Notes: generated by a model not told the origin, from the sequence alone. 64,000 bases of DNA from Acidobacteriota bacterium (GCA_021788095.1 JAJYLB010000003.1:124001-188000); one strand, 5' to 3'; positions 52,505-62,424 are shown, counted from the first letter of the stretch. A program made the numbers and translations.

Positions 52505-53675
52505 GGGCCAGCGCCTGTTCGAAGACCTGTTTCATTTGCTCCGCGTTCGCATCCCAGGTGAATCTGCGAGCGGTCCGAGCTGCGTTCGCGCCAAGTCGCG
52601 CCCGAAGGCATTCATCCTCCAGCAGCGAATGAATGTAACCAGCCAACGCCGCGGCATCGGTGGGGTCTTCCAGAATGAGCGCGTCGCACCCGCCGGTCAT
52701 CACCTCGGAAACCCCCGATTCCCGGCTGACCACCACCGGCAGGCCGCAGGCCATCGCCTCGATCGGAGGATTCGAGAAGGCGTCCTCGAGCGAGGGGCCG
52801 ATGTAGGCGTCGGCGGCGGCGTAATAGAACTCTACATCCCCGCGGACGGGGAGAAAGCGGGTTTCGACCGCTCCCGGCCCCGCGCTGTACCTCCGGAACG
52901 GTGCGGGGTTGTCGTCGCCGCAAACCAAGACGAGCAGGCGCGGGTCGCCCGCCTCCCGCGCCGCTTCGAGCAAAGCGTGGAGGCCCTTCTTCCTGAAGTC
53001 GTTCCCAACCAGGAGCAGCACGAACCGCTCGCCGCTGATCCCCAGGCTCTCTCGCGCTTTGGCCCGCAGACCCTGGCGAAGCTCGGGGGAGAAACGACCT
53101 GGGTCAATTCCGAAATAGGCGATGGCCTCCGGCCGCCTGGCCCCGTAGAATCTCTCCACGTCGCGCCAGGCCTTTCGGGAAATCGCCACGAGCCGTACCG
53201 CCCCGGAACCATAGACTCGCCCCTCCAGCGCCACGATCAGCCCGTAGTATAGGCGGCGGTGCAGCAACCTCGCCCAGGTCCTTGGCGGATTCCGAGACAG
53301 CCGCAGCTCTGGCCGCACCTGCCGCAGGAATTCGGCGAAAACGATATGGACGCTCACGACGTCCGCGTCAAGGCAATTGATACCCGGCGAATAGACCAGG
53401 TCGAATTCTTTGCCGCTGTGCCGCTCCGCCAGCCACCGGCAAATGTGGTTTGCTCCAAACCAAAAGAGGTACTTCGCCAGATGAGGGCCGGGAATCTCCG
53501 GCACCCGATGCCACACGACGCCGTCGAGATCCACATCCTCCACGCGCGAGCTGAATAGATGGATCTCGTAATCCTTCTTCAGCCGCTCGACGAGGTTCGC
53601 CACGCGCCGCTCGGTCCCGTGCCGCTTGTCCACGAAGGGCGAAACAACCGCGATTCGCGCCTTCCCCAATTCCAT
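52497..53675 (-). CDS. GT4 glycosyltransferase (WaaG-like)
   Basis: 392 aa GT-B enzyme. IAVVSPFVDKRHGTERRVANL at the start with the donor-binding Gly-Thr loop; LLVGNDFRKKGLHALLEAA; the EX7E-type region DAFSNPPIEAMACGLPVVVS. The N-terminal pattern HGTERRV resembles LPS core glucosyltransferase WaaG and related enzymes. It is followed by the frameshifted GT4 with an 8-base overlap. Confidence 0.88.
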   Translation of the reverse strand: MELGKARIAVVSPFVDKRHGTERRVANLVERLKKDYEIHLFSSRVEDVDLDGVVWHRVPEIPGPHLAKYLFWFGANHICRWLAERHSGKEFDLVYSPGINCLDADVVSVHIVFAEFLRQVRPELRLSRNPPRTWARLLHRRLYYGLIVALEGRVYGSGAVRLVAISRKAWRDVERFYGARRPEAIAYFGIDPGRFSPELRQGLRAKARESLGISGERFVLLLVGNDFRKKGLHALLEAAREAGDPRLLVLVCGDDNPAPFRRYSAGPGAVETRFLPVRGDVEFYYAAADAYIGPSLEDAFSNPPIEAMACGLPVVVSRESGVSEVMTGGCDALILEDPTDAAALAGYIHSLLEDECLRARLGANAARTARRFTWDANAEQMKQVFEQALAHA

Positions 53676-53732
53676 CCTCCCCTCGCCGCGACCCCGCCCT
53701 CTCTTGCCGCCGCGGAGGCGGCCCTGAACACC

Positions 53733-54524
53733 CTAGGCGGAACGCGAGCCGGTAGGCTCGGCGAGCAGATTCCGCTCGAGCCCTGGCGGCCCCAGCCACG
53801 TAACAGAGTACTGCCTGGCCTTCAGCCATTCGTTCACAAACCGGGCGTTTTCCGCGTCGTGCAACTCGCAGATCAGCGAAGGTCGCACGCGCTCAAACAA
53901 CCCCTCCGCGCCTTTGAGAACCTCCCCTTCCCCGCCCTCGACGTCCACTTTCACCAGCGTCGGCGCGGGATGCGTGCGCGAAAACTCGTCAAGCGTAATG
54001 CACTGAACCTCCAACTCGCGCCGGCCCCGGTCCCAGCGGTGGCTTCCCGGAGCCAACTGGCTCCCGTGCTGGGTGAACTCGAGCGCGAGCCGCCCGCAGT
54101 GAGAATAAGCCGCCATCGGGCATAACTCGATGGAGCCTTCCAGCGAATTCAGCCGGGCGTGGGAAACGATGCTTCGAGCGTTTTCCGGCAGCGGCTCGAA
54201 AACGAACGCTCGAGCGCCCTTCCGCGCCGCCAGCAGACTGTAGAATCCAATCCCGCCCCCCACGTCATAAAAGACCGTTCCCGGCCCCAACCGCGCCTCC
54301 GCCGCAAGCTGCACCTCGCTCTCGTACGTTCCCTCCCAGAAAGCGGTGGGCCACGTTGGCGAAACCTCCAGCAGCAAGCCGCGGCAGGGACCGGACCTCA
54401 CCTCGCAAACCCTCGGTAAGAACCGGCACGCCAACGCATGCAGCGGCCGAGCAATCCCTTCCTTCGATCGGAGCCGGCACCCCAGCGGCGAATTCCTCAG
54501 GTAAAGCCACAGAGCTTCCCTCAT
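53733..54524 (-). CDS. FkbM-family methyltransferase
   Basis: About 263 aa. FYDVGGGIGFYSLLAA is SAM motif I, FVFEPLPENARSI motif II, and LVKVDVEGGEGEVLKGA the FkbM signature. Probably methylates a sugar of the cluster's polymer. ATG 54524 is preferred to the upstream 54548. A gap of 57 bases separates it from the following GT4. Confidence 0.86.
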   Translation of the reverse strand: MREALWLYLRNSPLGCRLRSKEGIARPLHALACRFLPRVCEVRSGPCRGLLLEVSPTWPTAFWEGTYESEVQLAAEARLGPGTVFYDVGGGIGFYSLLAARKGARAFVFEPLPENARSIVSHARLNSLEGSIELCPMAAYSHCGRLALEFTQHGSQLAPGSHRWDRGRRELEVQCITLDEFSRTHPAPTLVKVDVEGGEGEVLKGAEGLFERVRPSLICELHDAENARFVNEWLKARQYSVTWLGPPGLERNLLAEPTGSRSA

Positions 54525-54629
54525 ATTCTTAACCCCACCGTCGGGCAAGCGCAGCGGCTGCGAGGGGTGGACACCGCCTCCCTCCGGTTATCCACCGGCT
54601 CTTTCGAGGTCGTTCGCATAAGCTCGGCC

Positions 54630-56222
54630 TCACCGCGCCAAACCTGCTGCTACCGGCTCGGCCAGCAGCCGCGCCGGCACCGCGTAAACAGCCCGCTCGG
54701 GCTGGCTCGCCAAATCCGGCAGCCGGCAGAGCACGCCGATCAGCATCCACAGGTACGCATTCACGATGTAATTCTGGTACGTCGTCACACTGCCCCAGGT
54801 AAAAGGCAAAAGCACCCAAAAGGCAAACCACGTGATCGAGAACGCCAACGGGTAATACGGGGTGGCGGCCAGACGCTTCGTTACCCTCCAGGCGGTCAGC
54901 ACCACCCCAACCGACATCATCACCCACAGGATCGGCCCCAGGACTCCCCATTCGATCATCATGTCGCCGAAACCGTTTTCCACGGCCGGGGCCAGCGGCG
55001 GCGGAGCTTTCAAGAGGCTCGTAACATACTGCATCCCCAGCGACGCCGTGCCCGTTCCGTAGCCCCATTCCCAGCCCGAGTACTCAAGCACTTTCTCGAA
55101 CTCATTGAGCGGATAGCTCCCGGTCCGCGCGGCAAGCACCGACGAGGAGCTATCCGGCCACAGCATCTCGTAGTAGTAGGTCGACCACCTTCCCGCCAGG
55201 CTCGGATACAGAGCGAGGAGAAGGACCAGGCTCGCGGCGAGCGCGACCGCGCTTCGTCTCATGATCTTTCCCAATCGCGCGCTGGCCCACCGCTGCCCCC
55301 TGGTTCCCCAAAGCAGTCCCATGCCCACACCCGCCAGCGTCAGAATCCCGTAAACGAGCGCGCCCTTCGATCCGGCCAGGAATATGGCGGTCGCCAGCAC
55401 TGCCAGGGTCAGGTACGTCAATTTCGCCGGACGCCGCCTGAAAACTTGATAGGCCACCCCTCCCAGCGCCAGTGTGAACATCAGGACCAGATAGTTTGCG
55501 TACCGCCCCTGGCTCACAAACACGGAGGGCGGAGCGCTCACCACCTGTTCCATGCCCGGCGCCCACCGCACCAACTGTCCGAGCGATCGGAACTCCGGAG
55601 CCAGGGTCGCGGGGTTGAGGAAATTCTTCCAGCCGAGTCCCTGGATGATTCCCACTCCTGCCACGAGGATGGAAAGCTTGAAGCTGAAAGCCAGAAAGCG
55701 GTCCAAGTCTTCCCGGCTCCGCAGGAACGAAAAGCCAAGGAAGATCAGCGGGACGTAATAGAAATCGATTTTCATCCCCATTGCGCCGTAAAAGACACTT
55801 GTCGACCGGGGATTGAACGCCTGCCCCAGCGCCAGAAAGAACAGCGCCACGAGCGGTACCCAGAATCCCGGACGAAAGACCCGCTCCCGGCCTCGCGCCA
55901 CTCCCACGAAGTACGAAACGTAGATCACCGCGAGCAGCGCGTCCTTGACGAAGTAAACGTACATGGGATTGCCCATGTACTTCCGCACCAGGTCCTCGAC
56001 CATCAGCCAGCTGAGAAACAGCAGAATCCCGTTTCGCCAACGCACCAGCACCGCCAGCGCAATCGCCATGCCTGCCAGCATGGCCGTCCGTAACACCAGC
56101 CCGTGGATTCCCCCCTCAAGCACCCATTGGCCCATCTCGTAGGCCAGCCAAATCGCCGCCACGAGAAAAATCGCGCCCACCGCCTTCGGACTTGCCAGCG
56201 TTCCGCCAACTCTCGCTCTCAT
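54630..56222 (-). CDS. Wzy/WaaL-type O-antigen polymerase or ligase
   Basis: 530 aa, about 11-12 membrane helices. A large periplasmic loop near residues 335-425 (RWSTYYYEMLWPDSSSSVL...YGTGTASLGMQYV) is typical of O-antigen ligase/polymerase proteins, with an acidic/Arg-containing end. Such proteins either join repeat units or attach the chain to a lipid; the sequence alone does not tell which. ATG 56222 follows AAAGG; the frame is open to 56321. Confidence 0.85.
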   Translation of the reverse strand: MRARVGGTLASPKAVGAIFLVAAIWLAYEMGQWVLEGGIHGLVLRTAMLAGMAIALAVLVRWRNGILLFLSWLMVEDLVRKYMGNPMYVYFVKDALLAVIYVSYFVGVARGRERVFRPGFWVPLVALFFLALGQAFNPRSTSVFYGAMGMKIDFYYVPLIFLGFSFLRSREDLDRFLAFSFKLSILVAGVGIIQGLGWKNFLNPATLAPEFRSLGQLVRWAPGMEQVVSAPPSVFVSQGRYANYLVLMFTLALGGVAYQVFRRRPAKLTYLTLAVLATAIFLAGSKGALVYGILTLAGVGMGLLWGTRGQRWASARLGKIMRRSAVALAASLVLLLALYPSLAGRWSTYYYEMLWPDSSSSVLAARTGSYPLNEFEKVLEYSGWEWGYGTGTASLGMQYVTSLLKAPPPLAPAVENGFGDMMIEWGVLGPILWVMMSVGVVLTAWRVTKRLAATPYYPLAFSITWFAFWVLLPFTWGSVTTYQNYIVNAYLWMLIGVLCRLPDLASQPERAVYAVPARLLAEPVAAGLAR

Positions 56223-56693
56223 GCGCCTTTCATCCTTAAACCACTCGCCAGGCCCCGCCCCCTCGCGCCCTAACCTGCGTGCGCGCGGAGGCAAGCCGAA
56301 GGGGATCAGAAATGGAATCACTTAGTGTAACCCCGGTCGCGCTCTTCCTTATCACCCCGCTTAGGGGACGTGCCTCCCCGGCCAACGCCACCTGAGCCTC
56401 GCCGGGCAGGGCCGTGCTCGTTGTGTGCTCGACGGCCGTGGAGAGTCCAACCACCTGGAAAATGTCGTTCTGCAGAACTGAGCTGTCTGGAGCTCAGAGG
56501 GGGAGATCGAATTCTACGACGGGGACGCGGAATCCGGTAACATCACCTCCAGCTTTTACCCTGGCCGCGCCCCGGGCCGGAAAACCGTAGTCTGATCGTG
56601 TCGACTCTGCGCCTTTCGCGTCCCGGGTCGTTTTCACCGGGACGAAGGGCAATTTTCGCTGCGGCCGGTCAGCTCCGCCCTCGCGCAGACCCC
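56223..56693. other. 471-bp gap, one repeat hairpin, no gene
   Basis: Between the Wzy-like gene and the large secreted protein. A stem GTCCCGG.../ACCGGGAC with GAAG after it lies at 56620-56647 and resembles the hairpin at 8054-8076. No convincing promoter or RNA gene was seen. A short frame here (56494-56805) is a shadow. Confidence 0.45.
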
Positions 56694-59477
56694 CTACTCG
56701 ACCACCCTTACGTTGTATGTCCCCGCCGTAGGCGTCGCCGAGGCGCCTGAGACGTTGCACACCCGCACCGTCACTGTCCCCGCCGCCGACACCCATCCCT
56801 CCCACGTGAATCCCGAGCCCGGATCCGCCGCGGGCGATACGGCTACGGCCATCGCGGTCGTCGCTCCGCTCACCGACGCCGTGCCCGTCGTGCAGGCACC
56901 CGCGGCCAGCGAACTCCCGCCGATCGCTCCGGTCGTGCCGACGAGCGCAAGAGCGAGCGTTCCGCTCGTGTTCGGGAAGGTATACGTCTGGTTCGCCGTG
57001 AGCGCGGTGTGATCGAGCGTGGCGAAGTAGTTGTCGCCGCTGCCGCCAAACGCAAACGGATGGCCGCGCAGGGTTGCCTCGACGGGCGGGTTCAACGAGT
57101 CGGGGTAGGATGCCAAGTCCAAGCCCACGAGCGCCGCCTCGCTGTCCGTCACTTGCCCTGAGGGGATGTGCAGGAAGATAGGGGCGAAGTAGGCAGGGCC
57201 GTTACTCGGCGTGTTGGCATTCACTCGAAGGTTGAAATTGAAATTGCAGCCTGTGCCCCCCGTAGTGACTTTCAAAACGTGAACCCACCATTCCCACTCA
57301 CCGGAAGCAGCGGGATTCGTAAGTCCTGCGCTATCAGTGGCAGGAAGGAGGCTAGACGTGACCACGCCACAACCGCCCTGTACGCCGGTGTCATTGGGCA
57401 GGTTGTTTGCCGTACCCCTCACCCAGGCCCCGAAGATCAAGTAATCCCCGACAGCCAGCGTAACACCGCCGGGGTAGCTCGGACGCATCCAGCCCAATGA
57501 ACTCCCTGTGTTTGCAAGCTGCCCCGCGTTGTTTGTGCCGTCCGGTGCGGCGACTGCCGTGGCGCTCACGCCGGTGCCCCCGCCCACCGTCCATGTGGAA
57601 GGCGCCTGATTAGTTAAATTGGGCCACGGCAGCGCAACCGGCGAAAACATGCGCCGCCCGGCATCGGTCTGCCAGAAGCTATGTGCGCCAAAGGGGCCGG
57701 GGTCACCTTGGATAAGGGGCAGGGCTGCGTAGTTTCCGAAACCGCCTGAGGACCCCACAACGGTCATTGGCCCGTATGCGGAGACGCCCCAAGCAACGAT
57801 TTGATCTGTCCCAGTCGTTCCGTCATTCTCTACGGAATAGCAATCGTTGCTCGCGGCGGAAACGCAGCCCGAGGCGTCGGCAACGCTGATATTGTCGAGA
57901 CTAGCCACAAGATCATGCAGATCGCCTTGGCCGCTTCCGGTGGGAAACCATACCGCGCCGTGACCATCAATCTGATTCTCTGTAGTGAGACCATCGACTA
58001 CGAGGGATGCGCTGGTGTTGCCAACGTAGTACTTCAGGTCTCCGCTATTGAGTTGCGCGTTGACGAAATAGGTCAAACCTATCGACGCGCCGCCGTTCGG
58101 GTTGAGGACAACTGCCTCGGATGCATCGGACCCCGCCGAGGCAACGGGAAAATTGCCTTGGAATAGGCAGTCGTAGAAATAGAGCCAAAAACTCGACGCG
58201 CCAACAGACAGCGCAGGCCCATTGGTATTCACGGAGCGATCCACGTTGAAATTGTCGTTTCTGAAAATCTGAGTTGTCGCTGCGTTGAGTACGGCTCCCT
58301 GCATTCCGCTAAAGTTCAGATTGTCGAATTCTTCCGGCCGGTTGACGCTGGTGAGCTTAAGCGCCGGTTGAGTCGAGCTTCCACAATTCAGGTTGACGAC
58401 CGGCGTGTGTGAGTTGCCGGTCCACCCCCCCGCCCCGACACCGATAACGCGGATGGCATAGTTCGCTCGAATAAATCCATTGGGAAGCGTTGCATCGGTC
58501 GTGTCCAGCCATAACCCCTGACCGCTGACCGTACCGCCGCAGGCTGTATTCGCCGCCACGTATAGCGTGCCACCTTGCACCGACGCGCTTTCCAACACGC
58601 CGACAGCTTGATAAAGCGTCTGGAACGCCGTGCCCCACGAAAGGCCGTCATTGGTGTCTGCGCCGTTGGGTGAAACGTAATACACACCATCGCTCACATG
58701 GGCCTCGCCACCGCCCCCGCCACCAATCGCCGCCGATAGGTAGTAGACGTGGAGTGACGAGTCGCTCACCGTAGGCCGGGTCCCCGTCCAACCAGGAGAG
58801 ACCCAGATCATCCCCGCCCCCGCCGAGCAATTGCTGCTCCCCCCCGGCAGTGCCGCGCAGGCTGCCGGCACAGTCAGTTTCGCCGTTCCCCAGCTCAATC
58901 CGTCATTCGAGTCGCTGCCGTTCGGCGAGACATACACGACCTCATCGCTAGGGAGCGGCTTCGTGGCCACGCCGCGACCATTCACCGTCAATCCACCGGT
59001 CAGGTTCAGGTTGCCCGTGGTGATCGAAGAGAACGTCGCGTTCGAGACCAGGCAATTCGCCGGGTCGCAGGGAAGGAAAACGTCCATCTCCTTCGTGCTG
59101 AGTCCCGAGCCATAGATCTCCACGAGGTAATGGCCTGGCGCCGCCCAAAATCCGTAATTACCCAGCGAATCCGCGGGCATGGGATTCGCCGTCGGCTCGG
59201 TCATCGCCTCGTCCGAATAGACCGTGGCCAGAGGAGAACATGGCGTCGTGCTGGTCGAGGCGCCTGCCGTGCACACCGCTACCGTCGCCCCGCCCGCTGG
59301 CGTACCCCGAGGCCCGATAACCATGTTGTCGTAGCGCACCCCTTGCGCCTCGAGTCCGCTGGGCGCCATAACCAGCAGTCCCACAAAGCCCATGGCCACC
59401 CGCCACCAGCCGCACCGTGTCGTCCTCGGATGACTCGGCCGAGCACGCTCGCTCCAGAAACTGTTTTTCGTGTCCAC
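56694..59477 (-). CDS. Large secreted protein with beta-helix-like and tail-fibre-like regions
   Basis: 927 aa. A signal segment (RVAMGFVGLLVMAPSGLEAQ) is followed by a domain with three Cys-containing loops. Then come two copies of the motif YVSPNGxDxNDGLSWGTA (about residues 181-199 and 267-284), the start of DUF1565-like right-handed beta-helix proteins. The rest is Gly/Asn/Ser/Thr-rich beta repeats, and the C-terminus has a LTANQTYTFPNTSGTLAL stretch as in phage tail fibres. The GTG at 59477 is preferred: AGGAGG lies five bases before it, while the ATG at 59495 has no such site. It may bind, decorate or cleave the polymer; function unknown. Confidence 0.8.
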   Translation of the reverse strand: MDTKNSFWSERARPSHPRTTRCGWWRVAMGFVGLLVMAPSGLEAQGVRYDNMVIGPRGTPAGGATVAVCTAGASTSTTPCSPLATVYSDEAMTEPTANPMPADSLGNYGFWAAPGHYLVEIYGSGLSTKEMDVFLPCDPANCLVSNATFSSITTGNLNLTGGLTVNGRGVATKPLPSDEVVYVSPNGSDSNDGLSWGTAKLTVPAACAALPGGSSNCSAGAGMIWVSPGWTGTRPTVSDSSLHVYYLSAAIGGGGGGEAHVSDGVYYVSPNGADTNDGLSWGTAFQTLYQAVGVLESASVQGGTLYVAANTACGGTVSGQGLWLDTTDATLPNGFIRANYAIRVIGVGAGGWTGNSHTPVVNLNCGSSTQPALKLTSVNRPEEFDNLNFSGMQGAVLNAATTQIFRNDNFNVDRSVNTNGPALSVGASSFWLYFYDCLFQGNFPVASAGSDASEAVVLNPNGGASIGLTYFVNAQLNSGDLKYYVGNTSASLVVDGLTTENQIDGHGAVWFPTGSGQGDLHDLVASLDNISVADASGCVSAASNDCYSVENDGTTGTDQIVAWGVSAYGPMTVVGSSGGFGNYAALPLIQGDPGPFGAHSFWQTDAGRRMFSPVALPWPNLTNQAPSTWTVGGGTGVSATAVAAPDGTNNAGQLANTGSSLGWMRPSYPGGVTLAVGDYLIFGAWVRGTANNLPNDTGVQGGCGVVTSSLLPATDSAGLTNPAASGEWEWWVHVLKVTTGGTGCNFNFNLRVNANTPSNGPAYFAPIFLHIPSGQVTDSEAALVGLDLASYPDSLNPPVEATLRGHPFAFGGSGDNYFATLDHTALTANQTYTFPNTSGTLALALVGTTGAIGGSSLAAGACTTGTASVSGATTAMAVAVSPAADPGSGFTWEGWVSAAGTVTVRVCNVSGASATPTAGTYNVRVVE

Positions 59478-59924
59478 TAACCCCTCCTCTTGCATGTAGC
59501 CGCCTCACCTCTCCGCGCCAATGCGCCCCGGCGCCGCGACCAGCAAAGCACGCCCGTCGCCAAGGGCGCTCCCGGCCCGAGTGGGACCCGTTTAGGCCCG
59601 GCCTGACGGGCTCGAGAAAACCAAGGTGGGGGCGACCCCGGGCGCCGGGACCGAGAAAGGTCGTCCACCGCCGCTACTCGGGGTTCGCCCCGGCCGGCAG
59701 TGTCTCGCGACGCGTGAACCATCTCAAGTACTAATACTATGTAAACCGCGACTGCCGCGCCTCCCCAACCTGTCCCAAATTTGACGCTTTGTTAATCTTC
59801 CGGCACTGAAAACAGACCGCTTAGACCCAGCCCAACTCGCCACGATTGACAGGTTATGGATTCACTCCCGCCCGGCACGGCGTGCCCGCGTGTCCCTCCG
59901 GGAAGCCACTGGGGTGTGGATTCG
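59478..59924. other. 447-bp gap ahead of the secreted protein gene
   Basis: Leader and promoter region of the leftward cluster. AT-rich stretches occur at 59732-59745 and 59776-59800, where a promoter could lie, but no -35/-10 pair is convincing. No open frame or RNA structure that I can name. Confidence 0.35.
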
Positions 59925-60797
59925 CTACAGCGTGCAGGTGACCCGGCCGTTGCATTCTTCGATCGACAGGTTGTCGAGGAGGCGGGTCGAGCCGATGAAA
60001 GCCGCCAGCACCGCTAGGCACGAGCCACGGACGGTGGTGACGGGCTCGAAAGTATCGCCGTTGACGATTTCGGCGTAATCGATGGCTGCCAGCGGTTCGC
60101 CAGCGAGTTTCCGGCGCATCTCTTCGACAAGCGGCGCGGCCCGGCGCTCGCCGCCTTCCACGCGCTCGCGCACCGTCGCCAAAGCACGGTGGAGAACGGT
60201 GGCGGCCGCGCGCTCGCGGCCATCGAGATAGCTGTTTCGCGAGCTGAGCGCCAATCCATCGGGCTCGCGAACGATCGGACAGACAACGATCTCCGAGCCC
60301 AGGGCGAGGTCGCTCGCCATCTGCCGGATGATCCGCGCCTGCTGGGCGTCCTTCCGGCCGAAATAGGCTGCCGAAGGGTGCACGATCTCCAGGAGCTTCA
60401 GCACGACGGTGGCTACGCCCCGGAAATGGCCCGGGCGCGAGCGGCCCTCGAACCGCTCGCTCAGCCCCTCCACCACGACGCTGGTGGAAAAGCTTGGCGG
60501 GTACATCTCTTCAACCGGCGGCGCGAACAGGTAATGGACGCCGAGCGGCGCGACCGCCGCTCGGTCGGCGTCAAGGGTGCGTGGATACCGGCTGTAATCC
60601 TCGCCCGGCGCGAATTGCGTTGGATTGACGAAAATGGAGACGACGACGTTCGAGCACGCGGCGCACGCCGCGCGAACCAGCGAAAGATGCCCGGCGTGCA
60701 AGGCGCCCATGGTGGGCACGAGCCCCACGATCGCGCCTTCCTCGCGCGCTTGCCGCGCCGCTTGTCTCATCCACTCGACGGTATGAACCAGCTCCAT
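59925..60797 (-). CDS. panC: Pantothenate synthetase
   Basis: Joins pantoate and beta-alanine. 290 aa. PTMGALHAGHLSLVR contains the HIGH-like ATP-binding motif, FVNPTQFAPGEDYSRYPRT and YFGRKDAQQ follow; the SSRNSYL segment is at about residues 186-192. It forms a group with dinB-like and panB genes, 12 bases from the former. Confidence 0.95.
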   Translation of the reverse strand: MELVHTVEWMRQAARQAREEGAIVGLVPTMGALHAGHLSLVRAACAACSNVVVSIFVNPTQFAPGEDYSRYPRTLDADRAAVAPLGVHYLFAPPVEEMYPPSFSTSVVVEGLSERFEGRSRPGHFRGVATVVLKLLEIVHPSAAYFGRKDAQQARIIRQMASDLALGSEIVVCPIVREPDGLALSSRNSYLDGRERAAATVLHRALATVRERVEGGERRAAPLVEEMRRKLAGEPLAAIDYAEIVNGDTFEPVTTVRGSCLAVLAAFIGSTRLLDNLSIEECNGRVTCTL

Positions 60798-60809
60798 CGC
60801 CCGCCGCGT

Positions 60810-61316
60810 TTAGGTCCCCGGCCTCCCTCCCTCTCGATAAAAAACGATCAGATCGGTGTGCGGAGGCTGGACCCCCAATTGCCGCAGCATCGTCACCACC
60901 TGACCCCGATGATAGGTGCTGTGATTGGCGAGATGCTGGAGCGGCTGCCAAAGCGGTTGCGAGAATGCCCCGCCAGACAGATTGCGGTATTCAAGAGCCC
61001 CGACCAGATCGGCGGCGCTAAGTCCCGAAGCGAATTCGGCCAGTTCCCGGTCGAGCCCGGCGAGCCGCTTGCTTAGCTCCGCCCGCTCGGCGGTATTGAG
61101 CCACGCCGGAGGAGCGGCGGGTGAAACGCCATGGAAGCGCTCGCCCCAGATCCATTCGGCGCCAGCGATGTGCGCCAGCGTATCCCGCACGGAGGGAAAG
61201 CTGGAATGGAGGTCGCGAGTGAATTGGTCGGCCGGAACCGCCGCGCAGCCATCCAGAAGGCGGCGATTGGCCCAGGCGTTGTAATCGAAAAGCAGGCGGC
61301 AATCTTCGGGCGTCAT
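60810..61316 (-). CDS. DinB/YfiT-family putative metalloenzyme
   Basis: 168 aa four-helix bundle type. LLFDYNAWANRRLLD at the N-terminus, DTLAHIAGAEWIWGERF with one His (about 49), and LQHLANHSTYHRGQV with the two other metal-binding His (about 131-135) match DinB. Members act as thiol-dependent transferases or are uncharacterised. It lies between panB and panC on the same strand. Confidence 0.88.
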   Translation of the reverse strand: MTPEDCRLLFDYNAWANRRLLDGCAAVPADQFTRDLHSSFPSVRDTLAHIAGAEWIWGERFHGVSPAAPPAWLNTAERAELSKRLAGLDRELAEFASGLSAADLVGALEYRNLSGGAFSQPLWQPLQHLANHSTYHRGQVVTMLRQLGVQPPHTDLIVFYREGGRPGT

Positions 61317-61388
61317 CGATAATCCCCTCCCCAGCCCCCGGCGAGCGCGCGTTCCGTCGGTTTGGGCCGGTGTCTTGATTCGGAAGAT

Positions 61389-62282
61389 TCAGGAACGGGT
61401 CCGCCCACGGGCGAGATCCCGCGGCTCCGCCGGCAGATGAAACGATTCGGCGTCGGAGGGGAAGGCGCCGGCGCGAACGTCTTCCGCGAAGCGCCGAGCG
61501 GCTTCCGTGATGGCTCCTCCGAGGTCGGCATAACGGCGCGCGAATTTCGGCGCGCGTCCCGTACCGAGACCCGCCATGTCGTGAAAGACCAGCACCTGGC
61601 CGTCGCACTCGGGCCCGGCGCCGATCCCGATGGTCGGAATGCGCAGCTCGCGGGTGATCTCGGCGGCGACTTCGCGCGGAATCGATTCCAGCACGAGCGC
61701 GAACGCGCCCGCCGCTTCGATTGCGCGCGCCTCGCGCAGCAGCGTCGCGGCGTCTTCGGCGCTCCTGCCTTGTACCTTGAACCCGCCCAGCCGGTGCACC
61801 GATTGCGGCGTCAGCCCAATGTGCCCCATCACCGCGATTTCCGCTTCGGCCAGGCGTACCATCAGCTCCAGACGTCGTTCCCCGCCCTCCAGTTTGACGC
61901 CCGCCGCGCCGCCTTCCTTCACCAGCCGCAGCGCGTTTCGCACGCCCTCCTCCACCGAAACGTGGTAGCTACCATACGGCATGTCCGCCATCACCAGTGC
62001 ACGCCGCGTGGCGCGAGTCACGGCGCGCGTGTGGTAGAGGACGTCTTCCAGTGTGACCGGCAGCGTCGTTTCGTAACCGAGCACAACCATGCCCAGCGAA
62101 TCGCCCACAAGAAGGATGTCGATGCCGGCGGCATCGAGCAGGAACGCCGTGGGATAGTCGTACGCGGTGAGGCAAGTGATCTTTTCTTGGGTAGGGAAAC
62201 CGCCGGTGGGAACTGGGGACTTGCGAGAACGAATCTCGGGCACGGTCACGCGGCCGTTGCCCGCCGAGGAAAAAGCGCTCAT
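61389..62282 (-). CDS. panB: 3-methyl-2-oxobutanoate hydroxymethyltransferase
   Basis: First step of pantothenate synthesis. 297 aa. LTAYDYPTAFLLDAAGIDILLVGDSLGMVVLGY holds the metal-binding Asp and the substrate loop; VKLEGG and MGHIGLTPQSVHRLGGFKVQG follow. The ATG at 62282 follows GGAGG with five bases between, starting MSAFSSAGNGRVTVPE. The first 30 residues are longer than in E. coli. Confidence 0.95.
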   Translation of the reverse strand: MSAFSSAGNGRVTVPEIRSRKSPVPTGGFPTQEKITCLTAYDYPTAFLLDAAGIDILLVGDSLGMVVLGYETTLPVTLEDVLYHTRAVTRATRRALVMADMPYGSYHVSVEEGVRNALRLVKEGGAAGVKLEGGERRLELMVRLAEAEIAVMGHIGLTPQSVHRLGGFKVQGRSAEDAATLLREARAIEAAGAFALVLESIPREVAAEITRELRIPTIGIGAGPECDGQVLVFHDMAGLGTGRAPKFARRYADLGGAITEAARRFAEDVRAGAFPSDAESFHLPAEPRDLARGRTRS

Positions 62283-62377
62283 CTTCGCCTCCGGTGCCGT
62301 CCCCGCATCTGCCGGGGTACAGCCCAGCGATCCCATCCTAGCACAGCGCATCCCGGCGTGCCCCAAGTGGCGCGGGC

Positions 62378-62393
62378 TCCCGAACCTTCGGGA
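62378..62393. repeat. Near-palindrome TCCCGAACCTTCGGGA
   Basis: Variant of the dispersed 16-base palindrome at 13498-13513, 22319-22334 and 28999-29014, here with centre CC, and flanked by GCGGGC/GCCCGC as in the 22.3 kb copy. It lies between panB and the cation transporter gene. Confidence 0.6.
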
Positions 62394-62424
62394 CTGCCCG
62401 CGCTCGGCTGAACTCCCGCGCCCT

